A stretch of 64,000 nucleotides of DNA. It comes from Bosea sp. F3-2 (GTDB lineage Bacteria > Pseudomonadota > Alphaproteobacteria > Rhizobiales > Beijerinckiaceae). The stretch's first letter is position 1. Each line of letters starts with the position of its first letter. The translations under genes and the position numbers were made by a program. Below, piece by piece: positions 61,992 to 64,000 of the stretch. The notes below the pieces were generated by a model that was given only the letters and a program-made list of their open reading frames with translations, made no database searches and was not told where the DNA came from. Location: positions 4,367,501-4,431,500 of the forward strand of contig NZ_CP042331.1 in NCBI RefSeq assembly GCF_008253865.1. Direction: 5' to 3'.

Positions 61992-62504
61992 TCAGGGCAT
62001 GACGACCACCGGTGTGCCCATCTGGACGCGGGCGTAGAGGTCGATCACGTCCTGGTTGTGCATGCGGAAGCAGCCATAGGAGGCGGCGGTGCCGATCGTG
62101 CTCGGCATGTTCGTGCCGTGGATGGCGTATTGGCCGCCGGGGCCGAGGCCGATGACGCGCGCGCCCATCGGGTTGCGTGGCGAGCCGCCGGGGATGACGT
62201 CGGGCAGGCGGGGATTGTCGCGCTTGACCTCGGCCGGCGGAGCCCAGGCCGGGTCGACCTGCATCTCCTCGACATATTTGACGCCGCGCCACTGCTTGCC
62301 GGCCTTGCCGACCGCGATGGTGTAGCGGATCGCCTCGCCGGGGGAGACGACGAAATAGAGCTTCCGTTCGCCGGTGCGGATGATGATGGTGCCGGGCTCG
62401 AAGCGGTCATCGCGCAGCCCGATGACGTCGCGTGCTTCGGCGCTGGTCAGGCCCGACAGCAGCAGGGCTGCAGCGAGGCTGATGGCAGCAGCATGTCTGG
62501 CCAT
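61992..62504 (-). CDS. L,D-transpeptidase (YkuD domain)
   Basis: Protein of 170 aa with a signal peptide (AAAISLAAALLLSGLTSAEA). The YkuD active site reads HGTNMPSTIG then TAASYGCFRMHN, with the catalytic cysteine in SYGCFRM. It links or anchors peptidoglycan stem peptides in the periplasm. It converges with the dehydrogenase gene (4-bp gap). Confidence 0.93.
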   Translation of the reverse strand: MARHAAAISLAAALLLSGLTSAEARDVIGLRDDRFEPGTIIIRTGERKLYFVVSPGEAIRYTIAVGKAGKQWRGVKYVEEMQVDPAWAPPAEVKRDNPRLPDVIPGGSPRNPMGARVIGLGPGGQYAIHGTNMPSTIGTAASYGCFRMHNQDVIDLYARVQMGTPVVVMP

Positions 62505-62645
62505 GGTCGAAACTCCCGTTCGGACGTGGACGGGGTTTAGTCCTCAGTCATGAAACATGGGTTGAGCGATATGGTGAAGCGGGATTCAGGATGAAGCGCT
62601 GGTGAATCCGGTTCTGGAGCACGCTGCGTTTTGGTGGAAGCGCGC

Positions 62646-62751
62646 GTCATCCGGGCCGGCCCAAGGATAAACTCCGTGCAGAGGCGGGATTCATGCCGGA
62701 ACCTTCATCGGAAGCGCTCCGGCATGGATCCCGGGTCAAGCCCGGGATGAC
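62646..62751. repeat. Palindromic intergenic repeat, family A (copy 5)
   Basis: GTCATCCGGGCCGGCCCAAG at the left and CCGGGATGAC at the right. It shares the core of copy 2 (GGATAAACTCCG, CATGCCGGAACCTT, CATGGATCCCGGGTCAAG) and is shorter by an internal deletion. Confidence 0.85.
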
Positions 62752-62792
62752 GGTGTGGTTCCCCAGAACACCAGCCATAATGAGGACAGACC

Positions 62793-63617
62793 CTAAGCCG
62801 CCGGCCGGGAACGGTGCTGCTGCGGCAGCAGGAAGGGCAGCCCCGGCGCCGGCGCACGGCTCAGTGTCAGGTCGACCTTGAAGACCTGGCGCAGCAGGGC
62901 ATCGTCGAGCGTGCGCGCCGGCGGCCCCTGCGCGATGATCAGCCCCTGATCCATCACCACCAGATGGTCGGCATAGGTCACGGCGAGGTTGAGGTCGTGC
63001 AGAACGATCAGCACCGCGACGCCGCGGGCGGCAATGCTGCGCGCCATGTCGAGCAGGGCCAGCTGATGGCAGAGATCGAGGCTGGCGATCGGCTCGTCAA
63101 GGAAGAGCACCTGCCGCGCGGCGACGCTGCGGCCGGCCTCGAGTTGGCAGAGCACGCGGGCGAACTGAACGCGCTGCTGCTCGCCGCCCGAGAGCGTCTG
63201 ATAGCGCCGGCCGGCGAGCTCGATCATCCCGGCGGCGGCGAGGCTGTCAGCGACGATCGCCTCGCGGCGCTGGCGCGTCAGCGCCCGGCCAACGCCGTCG
63301 ACGCCGAGGCTCGCGACCTCGTAGACGCCGAAGGGGAAGGCGAGGCGGGCATGTTGGGCCATGACGGCGCGCAGGCAGGCGAGGCGCCAGTGCGGCACCG
63401 TTGCGAGCGGCTTTCCTGCGATGCGGACCTCTCCGCTGGCGGGCTTTGCCTCGCCGGTCAGGAGCTTGAGCAGCGTCGATTTTCCCGCGCCGTTCGGGCC
63501 GATCAGGATGGTGGTCGTGCCGCCGGCGAGCTGCAGGTTGGCGTCGGCGACGAGCCGGCGGCCGCCTGCAGCGAAACTCACGCCATGGGCGGAAAGGACG
63601 GGCGTCGCTTCAGACAT
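62793..63617 (-). CDS. hmuV: Heme ABC transporter ATP-binding protein HmuV
   Basis: Protein of 274 aa. Walker A IGPNGAGKSTLL, Q-loop VMAQHARLAF, signature TLSGGEQQRVQFARVL, Walker B VLFLDEPIASLDLCHQLALL and the switch histidine in VLHDLN are all present. VPHWRLACLRAVMAQHARLA is typical of HmuV. It powers uptake of heme across the inner membrane. Its start overlaps the permease end by 8 bp. Confidence 0.93.
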   Translation of the reverse strand: MSEATPVLSAHGVSFAAGGRRLVADANLQLAGGTTTILIGPNGAGKSTLLKLLTGEAKPASGEVRIAGKPLATVPHWRLACLRAVMAQHARLAFPFGVYEVASLGVDGVGRALTRQRREAIVADSLAAAGMIELAGRRYQTLSGGEQQRVQFARVLCQLEAGRSVAARQVLFLDEPIASLDLCHQLALLDMARSIAARGVAVLIVLHDLNLAVTYADHLVVMDQGLIIAQGPPARTLDDALLRQVFKVDLTLSRAPAPGLPFLLPQQHRSRPAA

Positions 63618-64000
63618 CGAGAGCGCTCGTGCGCCGCAGCAGCAGCCAGAGGAAGAAAGGCGCGCCGATCGTGGCGGTGACGATGCCGATCGGCAGCTCC
63701 GCGGGGACGACGATCAGTCGTGCGACGATGTCGGCACCGACCAGCAGCATCGCACCGCCCAATGCCGAAAGCGGGAGCAGCAGCCGGTGATCCGGGCCGA
63801 CGGAGAGCCGGATCAGATGCGGCACGACGATGCCGACGAAGCCGATCATCCCGGCCGAGGCGACGCTGGCGCCGACGGCGAGCGCGACCAGCAGGATCGC
63901 CAGGGCCTTGATGCGCTGAACGGGAATGCCGAGGTGATAGGCTTCGGCCTCGCCGAGCATCAGCCCGTTCAGTCCGCGCGCCAGCAGCGGCATCAGCAGG
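63610..64000 (-). CDS. hmuU: Heme ABC transporter permease HmuU, C-terminal part
   Basis: The open frame continues past the right edge. The visible 130 residues are the end of a FecCD-type permease: LGEAEAYHLGIPVQRIKALA, AGMIGFVGIVVPHLIRLSVG and GADIVARLIVVPAELPIGIV, then TATIGAPFFLWLLLRR. The upstream rest should lie to the right of the window, with the binding protein and heme receptor. Confidence 0.92.
   Translation of the reverse strand, partial: LLMPLLARGLNGLMLGEAEAYHLGIPVQRIKALAILLVALAVGASVASAGMIGFVGIVVPHLIRLSVGPDHRLLLPLSALGGAMLLVGADIVARLIVVPAELPIGIVTATIGAPFFLWLLLRRTSALDV

Noticed and set aside
1..64000. CRISPR array or restriction/defence island
   Set aside because: No regularly spaced direct repeats of 25-40 bp, no cas genes and no restriction or abortive-infection genes were recognised in any frame.

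Overview
The window reads as a high-GC alphaproteobacterial chromosome. Several gene families and gene neighbourhoods (the htpX-rsmB-heparinase-purH run, a DUF1674 protein ending in WEVKGIASDF, a DUF2853 protein, HmuUV, many exported Tat-type proteins) point to the Hyphomicrobiales, and a Bosea-like member is my best guess. That placement is inference from memory, not a search result.

Positions 1 to about 17,940 look like a decaying accessory island. At the left edge, on the minus strand, is a recombination module. It holds a frameshifted unknown protein, a frameshifted excisionase-like HTH protein, a doubly frameshifted tyrosine recombinase, an intact tyrosine recombinase and the N-terminus of a large serine recombinase that runs off the window. 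The last three have start and stop codons that overlap. Next comes an exported methionine-sulfoxide repair operon (msrB-dipZ-msrA) whose DipZ carries a methionine-rich linker. A four-gene minus-strand cluster follows (coiled-coil/repeat protein, TAXI solute-binding protein, VasI/TagO-like protein, DsrE-like protein). Then there is an IS110 remnant joined to a broken Tad pilus locus: a tadA tail, tadB and tadC with frameshifts, and intact TadE- and TadG-like genes. The island appears to end at 17,931-17,942, where a short sequence identical to an initiator-tRNA 3' end is followed by a perfect terminator.

From 18.3 kb onward the genes are mostly intact. 18.3-26.8 kb is a divergent uptake and catabolism cluster controlled by a GntR/FadR regulator: two paralogous solute-binding proteins, an SDR dehydrogenase, an enolase-superfamily enzyme, two permeases and two unknown proteins, but no ATPase. 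27.0-33.4 kb holds an HlyD / double ABC-2 permease / HlyD export set, a cyclic-nucleotide-domain MscS channel and a convergent XRE regulator. 33.6-38.3 kb has a DUF72 protein, a YbaK-type deacylase, a TetR / enoyl-CoA hydratase / DUF1330 unit with a clear palindromic operator, and a LysR regulator.

38.4-51.1 kb is an efflux and stress region. It contains a hydrolase-fold protein without its catalytic serine, an RND pump with its adaptor, a convergent two-component system, a frameshifted alpha/beta hydrolase, a second DipZ, an epoxide-hydrolase-like protein and an Ohr-type peroxidase. Direct repeats of GATAC(A) at 10-bp spacing lie upstream of the response regulator, the second dipZ and the ohr gene, which suggests a small regulon. 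51.2-64.0 kb is housekeeping-like: LtrA, PurH, heparinase II/III, RsmB, HtpX, DUF1674, a cyclopropane-fatty-acid synthase, DUF2853, a 2-hydroxyacid dehydrogenase, an L,D-transpeptidase and the start of a heme ABC transporter (hmuVU). Five roughly 100-130-bp palindromic repeats of one family and one of another lie between genes, all to the right of 23.7 kb.
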